Below are positions 16,888 to 26,080 of a stretch of 44,505 nt of DNA, piece after piece. A program made the translations under genes and the position numbers. Origin of the DNA: an uncultured Bacteroidota bacterium (lineage in GTDB: Bacteria > Bacteroidota > Bacteroidia > Chitinophagales > Chitinophagaceae). The notes below the pieces were generated by a model, which saw only the letters and a list, made by a program, of their open reading frames with translations, made no database searches and was not told the origin of the DNA. The DNA is taken from NCBI GenBank assembly GCA_903871575.1, contig CAIQHJ010000126.1:1-44505 (forward strand). Direction: 5' to 3'. Every line of letters starts with the position of its first letter. Within the stretch, counting starts at the first letter, position 1.

Positions 16888-17799
16888 TTATCTGTCTACA
16901 AACAAATATGGCAAAATCTTCTCGTACGTTTTTTCATCAATTTGAACAATTTGTTGAATATCTTCTAACTGATTAAATTTCCCATGTTGTTTGCGGTAAT
17001 TGATTAATGCATTGGCTAATTTATATCCAAAGTAAGGATGCGATTTTAAGGCATCAAATTCAACCAAATTGATGTCAATCTTAATAATTTCTTCATGAAT
17101 TGTGCATTGATTTTTTATTTTTTCATACACCGAATCTGGCAATCCCCATACATCTGCCAATTGATGGATAGCATAAAAACCGCCCAATTTTTTTCGGTAC
17201 AATACGATTCTTCTTGCAATGGCTGGACCAATGCCTGGCAGCGATTCCAATTGTGTTGAATCGGCTTTGTTTAGATCAATGATTTGAACCTGCTTTTCTT
17301 TAGGTGTTGAATACTTTGTTGTCGTTGGAGCCGGTGTGTTTTGAATGTTTACATATGGCTCGAGCATTTCTTTTTGTTTTTCCGACAATCCCCATATTTT
17401 TCTGATGTCTGCAGGTGTTCGAAATCGTCCGCCCTTAGCAATGTATTTCTGAATGCTTAACGCTGTTTTTTCTTTTACACCAAACATCATCCATTCCGCA
17501 GTGGTAATGGTATTGGGGTCGAAGGATTTGTAAACAGGCGAAGCGTTTTGTAGCGAGGTATTGTTGTTTTTCTCATGTGCGTTTGGTTCATCTTTGCTTG
17601 CATCAATGGATTGTTGCTGTGTAACAAGCAGGTCAACATCTGCAGCAATTTGTGGCGTAGCTGTTTGTTTGAGGATGAAATATTTTCGATACATCACAGG
17701 CAGCAAACACAGAAGAAGATTAATGAAAAGAATAAACAGAATGCCTCTTTTTTCTTTTTTTGTAAATGCCAGCAAAGCATGGTTGTCATTTGTTTTCAT
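16888..17799 (-). CDS. ComEA-like helix-hairpin-helix protein with one membrane anchor
   Basis: The 303-aa protein has an N-terminal membrane segment (RGILFILFINLLLCLLPVMY), a low-complexity linker, and three helix-hairpin-helix repeats: FDPNTITTAEWMMFGVKEKTALSIQKYIAKGG, DLNKADSTQLESLPGIGPAIARRIVLYRKKLGGF, and DINLVEFDALKSHPYFGYKLANALINYRKQHGKF. The middle one carries the classical PGIGPAIA hairpin. ComEA-type proteins bind DNA during uptake, but in Bacteroidota the role of this anchored multi-HhH form is not established. It lies between the acyl-CoA dehydrogenase and MBL genes on the minus strand. Confidence 0.85.
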   Translation of the reverse strand: MKTNDNHALLAFTKKEKRGILFILFINLLLCLLPVMYRKYFILKQTATPQIAADVDLLVTQQQSIDASKDEPNAHEKNNNTSLQNASPVYKSFDPNTITTAEWMMFGVKEKTALSIQKYIAKGGRFRTPADIRKIWGLSEKQKEMLEPYVNIQNTPAPTTTKYSTPKEKQVQIIDLNKADSTQLESLPGIGPAIARRIVLYRKKLGGFYAIHQLADVWGLPDSVYEKIKNQCTIHEEIIKIDINLVEFDALKSHPYFGYKLANALINYRKQHGKFNQLEDIQQIVQIDEKTYEKILPYLFVDR

Positions 17800-17850
17800 C
17801 CCACAAAACTATCCTCAGCTACTAGATATTTGATGTGAAAAAAACAACAA

Positions 17851-18630
17851 TTATGCGATATTAATCACTTGGCCATCATAAGCCAAAGCCATACCAAGCG
17901 GGAGTTCATTGCAAATGTTTTCGTGGGTTCCCAGTTGGTGACTGATGTGCGTAAAATATACTTCGGGTACGGCTACCTGTTGGGCAACGCCTATGGCTTC
18001 TGAGAGTGTAAAATGGGATAAATGCTTTTCTTTTCTGAGTGCATTCAATACCAATACTTTACTGCCAAACAGCTTAGTCATTTCTTCGGGATCAATTTTA
18101 TTGGCATCCGTGATGTAAGTGAAATGTCCAAATCTAAATCCGAGCACGGGCATTTTTAGATGCCAAACATAAATTGGTGTAACAGGAATATCTCCTATCA
18201 TTATGGGTGTTTGGTGTATAGGATGTAGGTTGATTTCTGGTATACCTGGATATTTGTTTTCATCGAAAATATACCCAAATTCTTTTCGCAAAGCTGTTGC
18301 TGTAAGTTCGTTGGCGTAGACAGGTATCGGTTGTTGATGGAAATAATTGAACGCCTTGATGTCATCTAATCCTGCGATATGGTCTTTGTGTGGATGCGTA
18401 AACAATACGGCATCGAGTTTTTTAACTTTTGCCCGCAACATTTGAGATCTAAAATCTGGGGTGGTATCAACTACAATGGATGTGTTATCGCTCTCTACCA
18501 AAATACTACTTCTAAATCGTTTGTCCTTTTCATCCATCGATTCGCAAACTACACAATCACAGGCAATCATTGGAACGCCGCCACTTGTTCCGGTTCCCAA
18601 GAATGTGATTTTTAGCGGAGGAATGAACAT
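17851..18630 (-). CDS. MBL-fold metallo-hydrolase (PhnP-like)
   Basis: A 259-aa metallo-beta-lactamase-fold enzyme. It starts with the typical strand KITFLGTGTSGGVPMIACDC, then CVVCES. The metal site is HPHKDH (HxHxDH), with further ligands in TYITDANKI and THISHQLG. The N-terminal GTGTSGGVP and the paired cysteines resemble PhnP/phosphodiesterase-type MBL proteins (cyclic phosphate or tRNase-Z-like folds). The exact substrate is unknown; no phosphonate genes are nearby. The start is an ATG at 18630. Confidence 0.85.
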   Translation of the reverse strand: MFIPPLKITFLGTGTSGGVPMIACDCVVCESMDEKDKRFRSSILVESDNTSIVVDTTPDFRSQMLRAKVKKLDAVLFTHPHKDHIAGLDDIKAFNYFHQQPIPVYANELTATALRKEFGYIFDENKYPGIPEINLHPIHQTPIMIGDIPVTPIYVWHLKMPVLGFRFGHFTYITDANKIDPEEMTKLFGSKVLVLNALRKEKHLSHFTLSEAIGVAQQVAVPEVYFTHISHQLGTHENICNELPLGMALAYDGQVINIA

Positions 18631-18727
18631 GAATGTTGTATTAGAAGTGTAAGGTAATGTCCGCTTTTCTTAAACTTTCATCAGCAGTTGAAGATAACTT
18701 AAATTTAAACTGATGGATTGTTGATGA

Positions 18728-18997
18728 TTATCCTGCAAACTCAGTCGACATCAACACATCATAGAACTTCTGACTTTCGTGCGTTAGGTCATCGATATTA
18801 ATAGACAATAAGGGCAGCAAATCAATTAAGGTATTGATTCTTCCTTCGGTAGGTAGAAATTTATTTAAAACAACCACCTTTTTTTCTTGAAGAATACAAT
18901 AACCGCTTTGGAAAGTGCCTTTTTCGAAGCGAACAATGTATCCACCCTCTTCAATAACCCGCTCCACTTTATCTAAGGTATGTTGATTTAATTTCAT
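18728..18997 (-). CDS. Conserved small protein of unknown function next to porX
   Basis: I do not recognise a named family. From ATG 18997 the product is 89 aa: MKLNQHTLDKVERVIEEGG, YIVRFEKGTFQSGYCILQEKKVVVLNKFLPTEGRINTLIDLLPLL, ending LMSTEFAG. It is soluble, with an alternating hydrophobic pattern suggesting a small alpha/beta domain. The track's earlier TTG (19033) adds MGSCILLTKRVT and seems less likely. It lies about 90 bases after porX on the same strand, so it may be cotranscribed. Base composition is like its neighbours. Confidence 0.75.
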   Translation of the reverse strand: MKLNQHTLDKVERVIEEGGYIVRFEKGTFQSGYCILQEKKVVVLNKFLPTEGRINTLIDLLPLLSINIDDLTHESQKFYDVLMSTEFAG

Positions 18998-19087
18998 AGT
19001 TACTCGTTTGGTTAATAGTATGCAACTTCCCAAAAAACCATGTCAATATGAATTCTATTTTTCAACACTTGTTGATAAGTAAATAAA

Positions 19088-20644
19088 CTATTTTGACGAC
19101 ATCCTAATTATGGGAACTATCATCTCCTCTAAACTGATGCCGCCGTGCTGAAATGTGTTTTTGTAGTAGTTCACAAAATGGTTGTAATTATTGGGATAAC
19201 ATAAAAAAGTATCGCCTTTAGCAAAGATAAATGTGGAGTTTACGTTGGGCACCGGTAATCCTGCTAATTTAGGATCTCTGAATGCCAACACATCCTTGGG
19301 TTCGTAGTCTAAATTGCGTCCATGCTTATACCTCAAATTGGCAGTAGTTTGTTTGTCGCCAATAACTTTTGCTGGTGTTTTAACCCTGGTGCTGCCATGA
19401 TCGGTTGCCACAATTAATTGTATGTTTTTTTCTGCAATTTTTTTAAGCGCCTGGTGCAATGGACTGTGTTCAAACCATGATGCCGTTAAGCTTCTATAGC
19501 TGGTTTCATCACCGGCCAACTCTTTCAATACTTCCATTTCAGTTCTGGCATGGCTCAACATATCCACGAAATTGTACACTATAACATTCAAATCATTTTG
19601 CATCAAATTGTGTATGTTGTCAACTAGTTTTTGTCCATCGAAATGATTGGTAATTTTGGTGTAAGAAAATTTCACATCCGATTTTCCTAAGCGCATCAGT
19701 TGTGCTTTTAAAAATGCTTCTTCGTGCAAATTTTTTCCGCCTTCTTCTTCGTCATTTTTCCATTGTGTAGGGAATTTTTTTTCTATCTCCACCGGAAGCA
19801 TACCGGCAAAAATGGCATTGCGTGCATATTGAGTAGCAGTTGGTAAAATCGAATAAAAAGTTTCATCTTCCATGATTCGAAAACTCTCGGCAAAAATGGG
19901 CTGTATGGTTTTCCATTGGTCATATCGCAAGTTATCTATCAATACAAAAAAAAGCGGCGTTCCTTTTTCAATATGTGGGAATACTTTAAATGGCAATAAG
20001 GTATGACTCATGATTGGCGATGCAACACTGTTGGGTGCAACCCAAGACGCATAATTTTTGGAGATGTATTTAAAAAATTCGGTATTGGCTTCTTGCTTTT
20101 GCGCCGCAAACACTTCTTGCATTTCTGGGCTATCACTTTTTTGAATTTCAAGCTCCCAATACACCAACTTCTTGTAAATGTCCATCCATTTTAAATAATC
20201 TGGATTGTCATTCAAGGCCATAAACAAACTGCTAAATTCTTGTTGATATGCAGAAGTTGTTTTTTCTGCAACCAATCTTTTGTTGTCGATAATTTTTTTC
20301 AAGCTCAGCCAAACCTGATTGGGATTCACTGGCTTTATCAGGTAATCGGATATCTGGCTCCCAATTGCTTCATCCATCAGGTTTTCTGCTTCATTTTTAG
20401 TAATCAATACCACGGGCAAATTGTTGTGAATGGCTTTTATTTGTTGAAGTGTTTGCAAACCTGTAATACCGGGCATAGTTTCATCTAACAGTACCACGTC
20501 TATAATATGATCTTTTACAAACTCCACCGCATCAAAACCATTGGTCATTGTTTGTATTTCATATCCTTTCGTTTCTAAAAATAATATCTGAGATTTTAAA
20601 CTGTCAATTTCATCATCAACCCAAAGAATTTTTGCAATACTCAT
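19088..20644 (-). CDS. porX: PorX, type IX secretion response regulator with PglZ domain
   Basis: PorX controls T9SS gene expression and function, with PorY as sensor. The receiver domain covers about residues 1-125, with the acidic pair Asp10/Asp11, the phospho-acceptor Asp54 (VVLLDETMPG) and Lys in LIKPVNP. The C-terminal part is a PglZ/alkaline phosphatase-like domain: LIDNLRYDQWK, VATDHGSTRV, YKHGRNL and TFQHGGISLEEMIVPII hold the likely metal ligands. At 518 aa it is full length. The start is an ATG at 20644; a TACTTTTG promoter box sits about 75 bases upstream. The porY sensor gene is not in the window. With gldD and gldE it shows the organism has T9SS. Confidence 0.96.
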   Translation of the reverse strand: MSIAKILWVDDEIDSLKSQILFLETKGYEIQTMTNGFDAVEFVKDHIIDVVLLDETMPGITGLQTLQQIKAIHNNLPVVLITKNEAENLMDEAIGSQISDYLIKPVNPNQVWLSLKKIIDNKRLVAEKTTSAYQQEFSSLFMALNDNPDYLKWMDIYKKLVYWELEIQKSDSPEMQEVFAAQKQEANTEFFKYISKNYASWVAPNSVASPIMSHTLLPFKVFPHIEKGTPLFFVLIDNLRYDQWKTIQPIFAESFRIMEDETFYSILPTATQYARNAIFAGMLPVEIEKKFPTQWKNDEEEGGKNLHEEAFLKAQLMRLGKSDVKFSYTKITNHFDGQKLVDNIHNLMQNDLNVIVYNFVDMLSHARTEMEVLKELAGDETSYRSLTASWFEHSPLHQALKKIAEKNIQLIVATDHGSTRVKTPAKVIGDKQTTANLRYKHGRNLDYEPKDVLAFRDPKLAGLPVPNVNSTFIFAKGDTFLCYPNNYNHFVNYYKNTFQHGGISLEEMIVPIIRMSSK

Positions 20645-20717
20645 ATACTGAATTTAAAATGAGGGTGAATTTTATTTTGAATGTATTCAATTTTTTTGAA
20701 GCTAACTTGCGCTCAGA

Positions 20718-20725
20718 CAAAAGTA
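20718..20725 (-). promoter_or_regulatory. -7 promoter box (TACTTTTG) for porX
   Basis: An exact TAnnTTTG match on the minus strand in the divergent porX/HD gap, giving a leader of about 65-70 bases. The -33 box is poor. Confidence 0.4.
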
Positions 20726-20746
20726 ATTTTTTAATTGAATGCTTTG

Positions 20747-20754
20747 TAGCTTTG
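20747..20754 (+). promoter_or_regulatory. -7 promoter box (TAGCTTTG) for the HD-lpx operon
   Basis: An exact TAnnTTTG match 49 bases before the HD gene ATG, facing right. It overlaps a CTTTG...CAAAG inverted repeat. It may drive the HD-lpxD-lpxC/fabZ-lpxA-ABC run. Confidence 0.4.
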
Positions 20755-20803
20755 TCAAAGATGCTGAATTGATTTAACAAGACCTTCCATTTTAAATAGC
20801 AAC

Positions 20804-21988
20804 ATGCGATTTCACAAAATAATAAATGATCCGGTATATGGTTTTATTACCATTGATGATGAATTAATCAATCAAATCATTTCGCATCCTTATTATCAAA
20901 GACTAAGAAGAATAAGCCAGATGGCAATGGCTCATTTGGTGTATCCGGGTGCAATTCACTCCAGATTGCATCATTCGCTTGGAGCATATCATTTGATGCG
21001 ATCGGCACTGCAGGTTTTGTTGGATAAAGGAATTGATATTTCCTTGGAAGAACAACAAGCCGCCAAAATTGCAATTTTATTACACGATATTGGACATGGC
21101 CCCTACTCTCATGCGCTTGAACATGTGCTGGCAGAACATTTACATCACGAAGAATTGTCGTTGATGATGATGAAAGAACTGAACAAAACATTTGAAGGGA
21201 AACTACAAATGGCCTTGGATATTTTCACCAACAATTACCCAAAAAAATTTTTACACCAGCTGATTAGCGGACAGTTGGATGTTGATAGAATGGATTACCT
21301 CACACGCGACAGTTTTTTTACAGGCGTTAATGAAGGTGTAATTGCCTATGACCGCATTATCAACATGCTAACAGTTCACCAAGGAGAATTAATGGTAGAA
21401 GAAAAAGGTACTTATTCAATAGAAAAATTTTTGGTGGCCAGAAGATTGATGTATTGGCAAGTGTACCTACACAAAACAGTTGTAAGTGCCGAACAAATGT
21501 TGCAACGCATTATCAAACGGGCTAAATGGGTACATGCCCAATGCGCAGAACCCTTGAATAGTTTTATTAACCAACCTATTGCGGATGTTACCTTAGCACA
21601 ATTTTGCAGCATGGATGATTTTGATGTGATGATGGCCATTAAAAGTTGGTGCGCACATGAAGACAAAGTTCTTTCTATTCTATGCAAGGGTATTATTGAC
21701 AGAAACTTATTGAAAGTAAAATATTATCCCGAGGTTATTTCTGCCGAAACAATAAAAGAAAAAAAGGAAGCAACGAAACTGCATTATCAATTGTCTGAGG
21801 AAGACACAGATTGGTTGGTTTATGTTGGAGAGGCGTCGAGCAGTACCTATAATTTTGAAAATGAGAAAATCAATATCCTTTTTAAAGATGGTACAGTAAA
21901 GGATATAACGCAGGTTGACCATGCGTTGATCAATGAAAACCTGAGGGGGAAAGTTAAAAAATATTACATTTGTTATCCGAGGTTATAA
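20804..21988 (+). CDS. HD-domain phosphohydrolase (dGTPase-like)
   Basis: The 394-aa protein has the HD metal motifs of the YdhJ/SamHD1-like group: LHHSLGAYHLM, AILLHDIGHGPYSHALEH, and the later Asp in LDVDRMDYLTRDS. Such enzymes hydrolyse nucleotides, often dNTPs; the substrate here is not known. The N-terminus IINDPVYGFITIDDELINQIISHPYYQRLRRISQM is typical of the family. Its stop is 23 bases before lpxD, the usual position in Bacteroidota, so it is likely cotranscribed with the lipid A genes. The start is an ATG. Confidence 0.92.
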   Translation: MRFHKIINDPVYGFITIDDELINQIISHPYYQRLRRISQMAMAHLVYPGAIHSRLHHSLGAYHLMRSALQVLLDKGIDISLEEQQAAKIAILLHDIGHGPYSHALEHVLAEHLHHEELSLMMMKELNKTFEGKLQMALDIFTNNYPKKFLHQLISGQLDVDRMDYLTRDSFFTGVNEGVIAYDRIINMLTVHQGELMVEEKGTYSIEKFLVARRLMYWQVYLHKTVVSAEQMLQRIIKRAKWVHAQCAEPLNSFINQPIADVTLAQFCSMDDFDVMMAIKSWCAHEDKVLSILCKGIIDRNLLKVKYYPEVISAETIKEKKEATKLHYQLSEEDTDWLVYVGEASSSTYNFENEKINILFKDGTVKDITQVDHALINENLRGKVKKYYICYPRL

Positions 21989-22011
21989 CGACCAAACAAG
22001 TTTAAATACAT

Positions 22012-23052
22012 ATGCAATTTACAGCAGCTCAAATCGCACAAATCATAAATGGGAAAGTAGAGGGAGATGAAACTGTTGCGGTGGGTTCATTTGGAAAAAT
22101 TGAAGAGGCCAACGCTGGCCAGCTCTCATTCTTAGCAAATCCAAAATACGAAGATTACATATATACAACTGGCGCTTCTATCATTATAGTGAACCAGGAT
22201 TATCAATTAAAAAACGCAGTGGGTGCAACTTTAATTCGGGTTGCAGATGCTTATACTGCTTTCGCCACTTTATTGGATGCATATCAGCAAATTCAACAAC
22301 AACAATTGACAGGCATTGAGCAACCTTCGTTTGTATCGGCATCGGCCACATTGGGTGAGCAAGTGTACATTGGGGCATTTGCTTATGTTGGAGAAAAGGC
22401 AGTAATTGGAAAGGGCTCGAAAATATATCCGGGTGCATACATTGGCAATCAGGTTAAAATTGGAGACAATACAACAATACACCCTGGTGTGAAAATTTAC
22501 CACGATTGTGTGATTGGCCATGGGGTAACCATACATGCCGGAACCGTGATTGGCGGTGATGGATTTGGATTTGCACCATTGGCAGATGGCACATTAAAGA
22601 AAGTGCCTCAAATTGGAAATGTGGTTATTGAAGATGCTGTTGAGATTGGATCAAATACAACCATTGACCGGGCTACCATTGGTAGCACCATCATCCGAAA
22701 AGGCGCAAAGATTGACAACCTGGTTCAAATTGCACACAATGTTGAAGTTGGAAACAATACGGTAATTGCTGCACAAACCGGCGTAAGTGGCAGTACAAAA
22801 ATTGGGAAAAATGTAATGATCGGTGGACAGGCAGGAATTGTTGGCCACATCGTTATTGCAGATGGATCTAAAATAAACGCACAAAGCGGTGTAAGCAAAT
22901 CAATGAAATTACCCAACACCGCCGTTACCGGTTCTCCTGCATATGACTATACCGCGGCTTTAAGAAGTCAGGCTGCTGCCAGAAATCTTCCTCAGTTGGA
23001 AAAAAGAATTAAAACATTGGAAGATTGGTTAAAAAATCAAGAAAATAAATAG
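22012..23052 (+). CDS. lpxD: UDP-3-O-acylglucosamine N-acyltransferase
   Basis: LpxD adds the second hydroxyacyl chain to UDP-acyl-GlcN in lipid A synthesis. An N-terminal uridine-binding domain ([20 protein letters not shown]...[21 protein letters not shown]) is followed by a long left-handed beta-helix of hexapeptide repeats ([32 protein letters not shown]...). The catalytic His region is [15 protein letters not shown], with GGDGFGFAP upstream. A C-terminal helix ends [15 protein letters not shown]. At 346 aa it is normal length, with an ATG start. First of the three lpx genes. Confidence 0.96.
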   Translation: MQFTAAQIAQIINGKVEGDETVAVGSFGKIEEANAGQLSFLANPKYEDYIYTTGASIIIVNQDYQLKNAVGATLIRVADAYTAFATLLDAYQQIQQQQLTGIEQPSFVSASATLGEQVYIGAFAYVGEKAVIGKGSKIYPGAYIGNQVKIGDNTTIHPGVKIYHDCVIGHGVTIHAGTVIGGDGFGFAPLADGTLKKVPQIGNVVIEDAVEIGSNTTIDRATIGSTIIRKGAKIDNLVQIAHNVEVGNNTVIAAQTGVSGSTKIGKNVMIGGQAGIVGHIVIADGSKINAQSGVSKSMKLPNTAVTGSPAYDYTAALRSQAAARNLPQLEKRIKTLEDWLKNQENK

Positions 23053-23105
23053 CCGCTAGTTGAGCGCTTCGTTTTTGTTTAGTCTTCAGCTAAAAAAAAA
23101 TCGAA

Positions 23106-23113
23106 TATCTTTG
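23106..23113 (+). promoter_or_regulatory. -7 promoter box (TATCTTTG) before lpxC/fabZ
   Basis: An exact TAnnTTTG match 17 bases before the lpxC/fabZ ATG, in the 78-base gap after lpxD. The -33 spacing is poor (TTTTTG at 28 bases). It may be an internal promoter of the lpx run. Confidence 0.4.
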
Positions 23114-23130
23114 CCGAAAATACTACCATC

Positions 23131-24540
23131 ATGGACAAAAACTTCAACCCTGATAAACAACACACGCTAGCTGAGTTGATTGGTATTTCTGGAACAGGGT
23201 TGCATACAGGTATCAATGTAGATATGACACTCAAGCCTGCAAATCCGGGTTTTGGTTTTCAGTTTCAAAGAGTAGACCTTCCCGGCACCCCCACCATAAA
23301 AGCAGATTGCGATTTGGTTACCGATACTTCAAGAGGAACTACTTTAGAACAAAATGGTGTAAAAGTGAGTACAGTTGAACATATTTTAGCTGCTCTTGTA
23401 GGGATGGGCGTCGACAACTGTTTAATCGAAATCAATGGACCTGAAATTCCAATCATCGATGGAAGCAGCTTTCCATTTGTAGAGATCATAGAAAAAGTGG
23501 GTGTTGTGGAACAAGATGCCGCTAAAGCCTGGTATACCATTGATACCAATATTACTTTCTATGATGACAAGAAAAGAGTAGAAATGACGGCTTTACCAGC
23601 TACAACTTATGAAATCACCACACTAATAGATTTTAATAGTCCGGTGTTGGGCACACAACATGCCAGTTTGAAAAACATGCTGGACTTCAAAGCAGAGATT
23701 AGTCCTTGCCGAACTTTTTGTTTTTTGCATGAGTTGGAAATGCTGTTGGATAATAACTTGGTTAAAGGCGGAGATATAAATAATGCAATCGTAGTGGTAG
23801 ACAAGCCCTTAGACAAGTCTGCGATGAATCGATTGGCAAAAGCTTTTGGTAGAGAAACCGTTGAAGTAAAAACAGAAGGATACCTAAATAACTTAGAGCT
23901 TCGTTTTCCAAATGAACCTGCCCGCCACAAATTATTGGATGTGATTGGAGATTTGGCACTTATTGGTTATCCCATCAAGTCGCATATCATTGCCAATCGC
24001 CCCGGACATAGCAGCAATGTTGAGTTTGCTAAGAAGATCAAGCAATACATCAAGAAAAACAAACACACAAAAGACATACCTGTTTACGATCCCACACAGC
24101 CTCCAATTTATTCATTACAACAAATTGAAAAAACGCTGCCGCATAGGTATCCTTTTTTATTGGTTGATAAAATAGTTGAGCTAACCGACAATTGCATCAT
24201 TGGTATTAAAAATGTTACGTTCAATGAACCATTTTTTCAGGGGCATTTTCCTGGAAATCCGGTGATGCCAGGTGTTTTGCAAATTGAAGCGCTGGCACAA
24301 ACTGGTGGAATTTTATGCATCAACAGTATGCCTGAAGGAAACTACGATACCTATTTTCTTAAAATAGACAATTGTAAATTCAAGCAAAAAGTGGTGCCCG
24401 GCGATACCATGATTTTGAAAATGGAATTGATAGAGCCTATTCGCAGGGGGATATGCGTGATGCGCGGAAGTGTTTATGTTGCCAATAAACTTTGTACAGA
24501 AGGCGAGTTTACAGCACAATTGGTGAAGCGAAACGATTAA
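23131..24540 (+). CDS. lpxC/fabZ: Bifunctional LpxC deacetylase / FabZ dehydratase
   Basis: A fusion known from Bacteroidota. Residues 1 to about 310 are LpxC, the Zn-dependent UDP-3-O-acyl-GlcNAc deacetylase that commits to lipid A: SGTGLHTG, VSTVEHILAALVGMGVDN (Zn His), HKLLDVIGDLALIG (Zn His and Asp) and HIIANRPGHSSNVEFAK. Residues about 325 to 469 are FabZ, the 3-hydroxyacyl-ACP dehydratase: LPHRYPFLLVDKIVE, then HFPGNPVMPGVLQIEALAQTGG with the active His and Glu. The fusion couples fatty-acid supply with lipid A synthesis. 469 aa, ATG start, between lpxD and lpxA. Confidence 0.97.
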   Translation: MDKNFNPDKQHTLAELIGISGTGLHTGINVDMTLKPANPGFGFQFQRVDLPGTPTIKADCDLVTDTSRGTTLEQNGVKVSTVEHILAALVGMGVDNCLIEINGPEIPIIDGSSFPFVEIIEKVGVVEQDAAKAWYTIDTNITFYDDKKRVEMTALPATTYEITTLIDFNSPVLGTQHASLKNMLDFKAEISPCRTFCFLHELEMLLDNNLVKGGDINNAIVVVDKPLDKSAMNRLAKAFGRETVEVKTEGYLNNLELRFPNEPARHKLLDVIGDLALIGYPIKSHIIANRPGHSSNVEFAKKIKQYIKKNKHTKDIPVYDPTQPPIYSLQQIEKTLPHRYPFLLVDKIVELTDNCIIGIKNVTFNEPFFQGHFPGNPVMPGVLQIEALAQTGGILCINSMPEGNYDTYFLKIDNCKFKQKVVPGDTMILKMELIEPIRRGICVMRGSVYVANKLCTEGEFTAQLVKRND

Positions 24541-24568
24541 TGAAATAAATAATCTTAAAACAAGTACG

Positions 24569-25366
24569 ATGATTCATCCACACACATACATACACCCCAA
24601 TGCCAAACTGGCCCCTAATGTTAAGATTGATCCATTCAGTGTTATTCACCAAAATGTTGAGATTGGAAGCGGCACTTGGATTGGGAGCAATGTGACCATC
24701 ATGGAAGGAGCTCGAATTGGCAGCAATTGTAGGGTTTTTCCAGGTGCAGTTATTGCGGGTATACCCCAAGATTTAAAATACGAAGGAGAAAATACAACCG
24801 TAGAAATCGGCAACAACACCACCATCAGGGAGTTTGTAACCATCAACCGTGGCAGTAAAGACAAATGGACAACAAAGGTTGGCGACAACTGTTTGATTAT
24901 GGCATACAGCCATATTGCACATGATTGTATTATTGGCAACAATTGCATCATGAGCAACAATACACAAATGGCAGGACATGTGTCGTTGGGCGATTTTTCT
25001 ATTTTAGCGGGGATGTGTGCAGTACATCAATTTGTTCAGATTGGACAACATGCTTTTGTTGCAGGAGGCTCACTAGTGAGTAAAGATGTTCCACCCTACA
25101 TTAAAGCCGGCAGAACGCCATTGAGTTACGCAGGAGTCAATTCGGTAGGATTGAAACGCCGAGGATTTTCATTGGACAGAATTAACCACATATTGGATAT
25201 TTACAGAATTATTTACAATAAGAATTTAAATACATCGCAGGCCTTAAATTTCATTGAGGAAGAAGTAGAAGCTACAGATGAACGAGATGAAATTGTAACA
25301 TTTATCCGTGAGAGTGGCCGTGGAATTATCAAACGCTTCAGCAAAGGAAGCATGGATGACGAATAG
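24569..25366 (+). CDS. lpxA: UDP-N-acetylglucosamine acyltransferase
   Basis: LpxA transfers a hydroxyacyl chain from ACP to UDP-GlcNAc, the first lipid A step. The beta-helix hexapeptide repeats start at MIHPHTYIHPNAKLAPNVKIDPF, with the loops AGIPQDLKYEGENTTVEIGNNTTIREFVTINRG and the catalytic His in MAYSHIAHDCIIGNN. The helical C-terminal domain includes NSVGLKRRGFSLDRINHILDIYRIIY. At 265 aa it is normal. It starts 28 bases after lpxC/fabZ, and its stop is 8 bases before the ABC ATPase gene. Confidence 0.97.
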   Translation: MIHPHTYIHPNAKLAPNVKIDPFSVIHQNVEIGSGTWIGSNVTIMEGARIGSNCRVFPGAVIAGIPQDLKYEGENTTVEIGNNTTIREFVTINRGSKDKWTTKVGDNCLIMAYSHIAHDCIIGNNCIMSNNTQMAGHVSLGDFSILAGMCAVHQFVQIGQHAFVAGGSLVSKDVPPYIKAGRTPLSYAGVNSVGLKRRGFSLDRINHILDIYRIIYNKNLNTSQALNFIEEEVEATDERDEIVTFIRESGRGIIKRFSKGSMDDE

Positions 25367-25374
25367 AACAACAC

Positions 25375-25989
25375 ATGCAAATCCAGTTAAGCAATACGGG
25401 CAAAAGATTCAATAGGGAATGGATTTTTCGTGGACTTACCCATACTTTTATCCATGGCAAAACATACGCCATTACAGGATCTAACGGTTCGGGTAAATCT
25501 ACTTTATTACAAGTGATTGCAGGTGCCCTGATGATTAGCGAAGGAACTATATGCTATACCAATCAAAACGACCAAGCCATTGCTGACGCAGAAGCATATC
25601 AACATATTTCTATAGCTGCCCCATATTTGGAATTGATTGAAGAGATGACAGCCAGAGAGTTTTTAACATTCCATCAAACATTTAAACCTTTTATCAAACC
25701 CCTAACATCCGTGTTGGCATACGTTGGGTTAGCGGATGCAGCGGATAAACAGATTCGGTATTATAGCAGTGGGATGAAACAGCGATTGAAACTAGCACAA
25801 GCATTTTTTGCAAATACCACCGTTTTGTTATTGGATGAGCCAACAACCAATTTAGATGATAAGGGAATTGCGTTGTATAATACATTGGTTGAAGAATATA
25901 CCCATAATAGGTTGGTTGTTGTTTGTAGCAATGACAAACAGGAATATGATTTTTGTGAGATGGTAATTAGAATGGAATTTTATAAATAA
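25375..25989 (+). CDS. ABC transporter ATP-binding protein
   Basis: A short stand-alone ABC ATPase of 204 aa: Walker A GSNGSGKST, signature YSSGMKQRLKLAQAF, Walker B VLLLDEPTTNLDD. It resembles CcmA/ABC-2-type ATPases; no permease gene is next to it. It starts 8 bases after lpxA, a usual place in Bacteroidota, so a role in envelope lipid or LPS transport is possible but not shown. It is the last gene of the run; the repeat region follows its stop. Confidence 0.92.
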   Translation: MQIQLSNTGKRFNREWIFRGLTHTFIHGKTYAITGSNGSGKSTLLQVIAGALMISEGTICYTNQNDQAIADAEAYQHISIAAPYLELIEEMTAREFLTFHQTFKPFIKPLTSVLAYVGLADAADKQIRYYSSGMKQRLKLAQAFFANTTVLLLDEPTTNLDDKGIALYNTLVEEYTHNRLVVVCSNDKQEYDFCEMVIRMEFYK

Positions 25990-25994
25990 TTTTT

Positions 25995-26071
25995 GATTAT
26001 GCAATTTCGCAATATTGCAATATTGTAATAATACGTGTTCTCAACTCAAATAGCCAAATATTTTCACTGAT
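25995..26071 (-). repeat. AT-rich dispersed repeat, copy c
   Basis: Read on the minus strand it begins ATCAGTGAAAATATTTGGCT, continues to ACGTATTATTACAATATTGC, and ends ATTGCATAATC. The same words occur at 44320-44377 and 44446-44505 on the plus strand. It contains the palindrome GCAATATTGC. It starts 6 bases after the ABC gene stop and ends 9 bases before the 122-bp array. Confidence 0.88.
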
Positions 26072-26080
26072 TTTTCTTTA

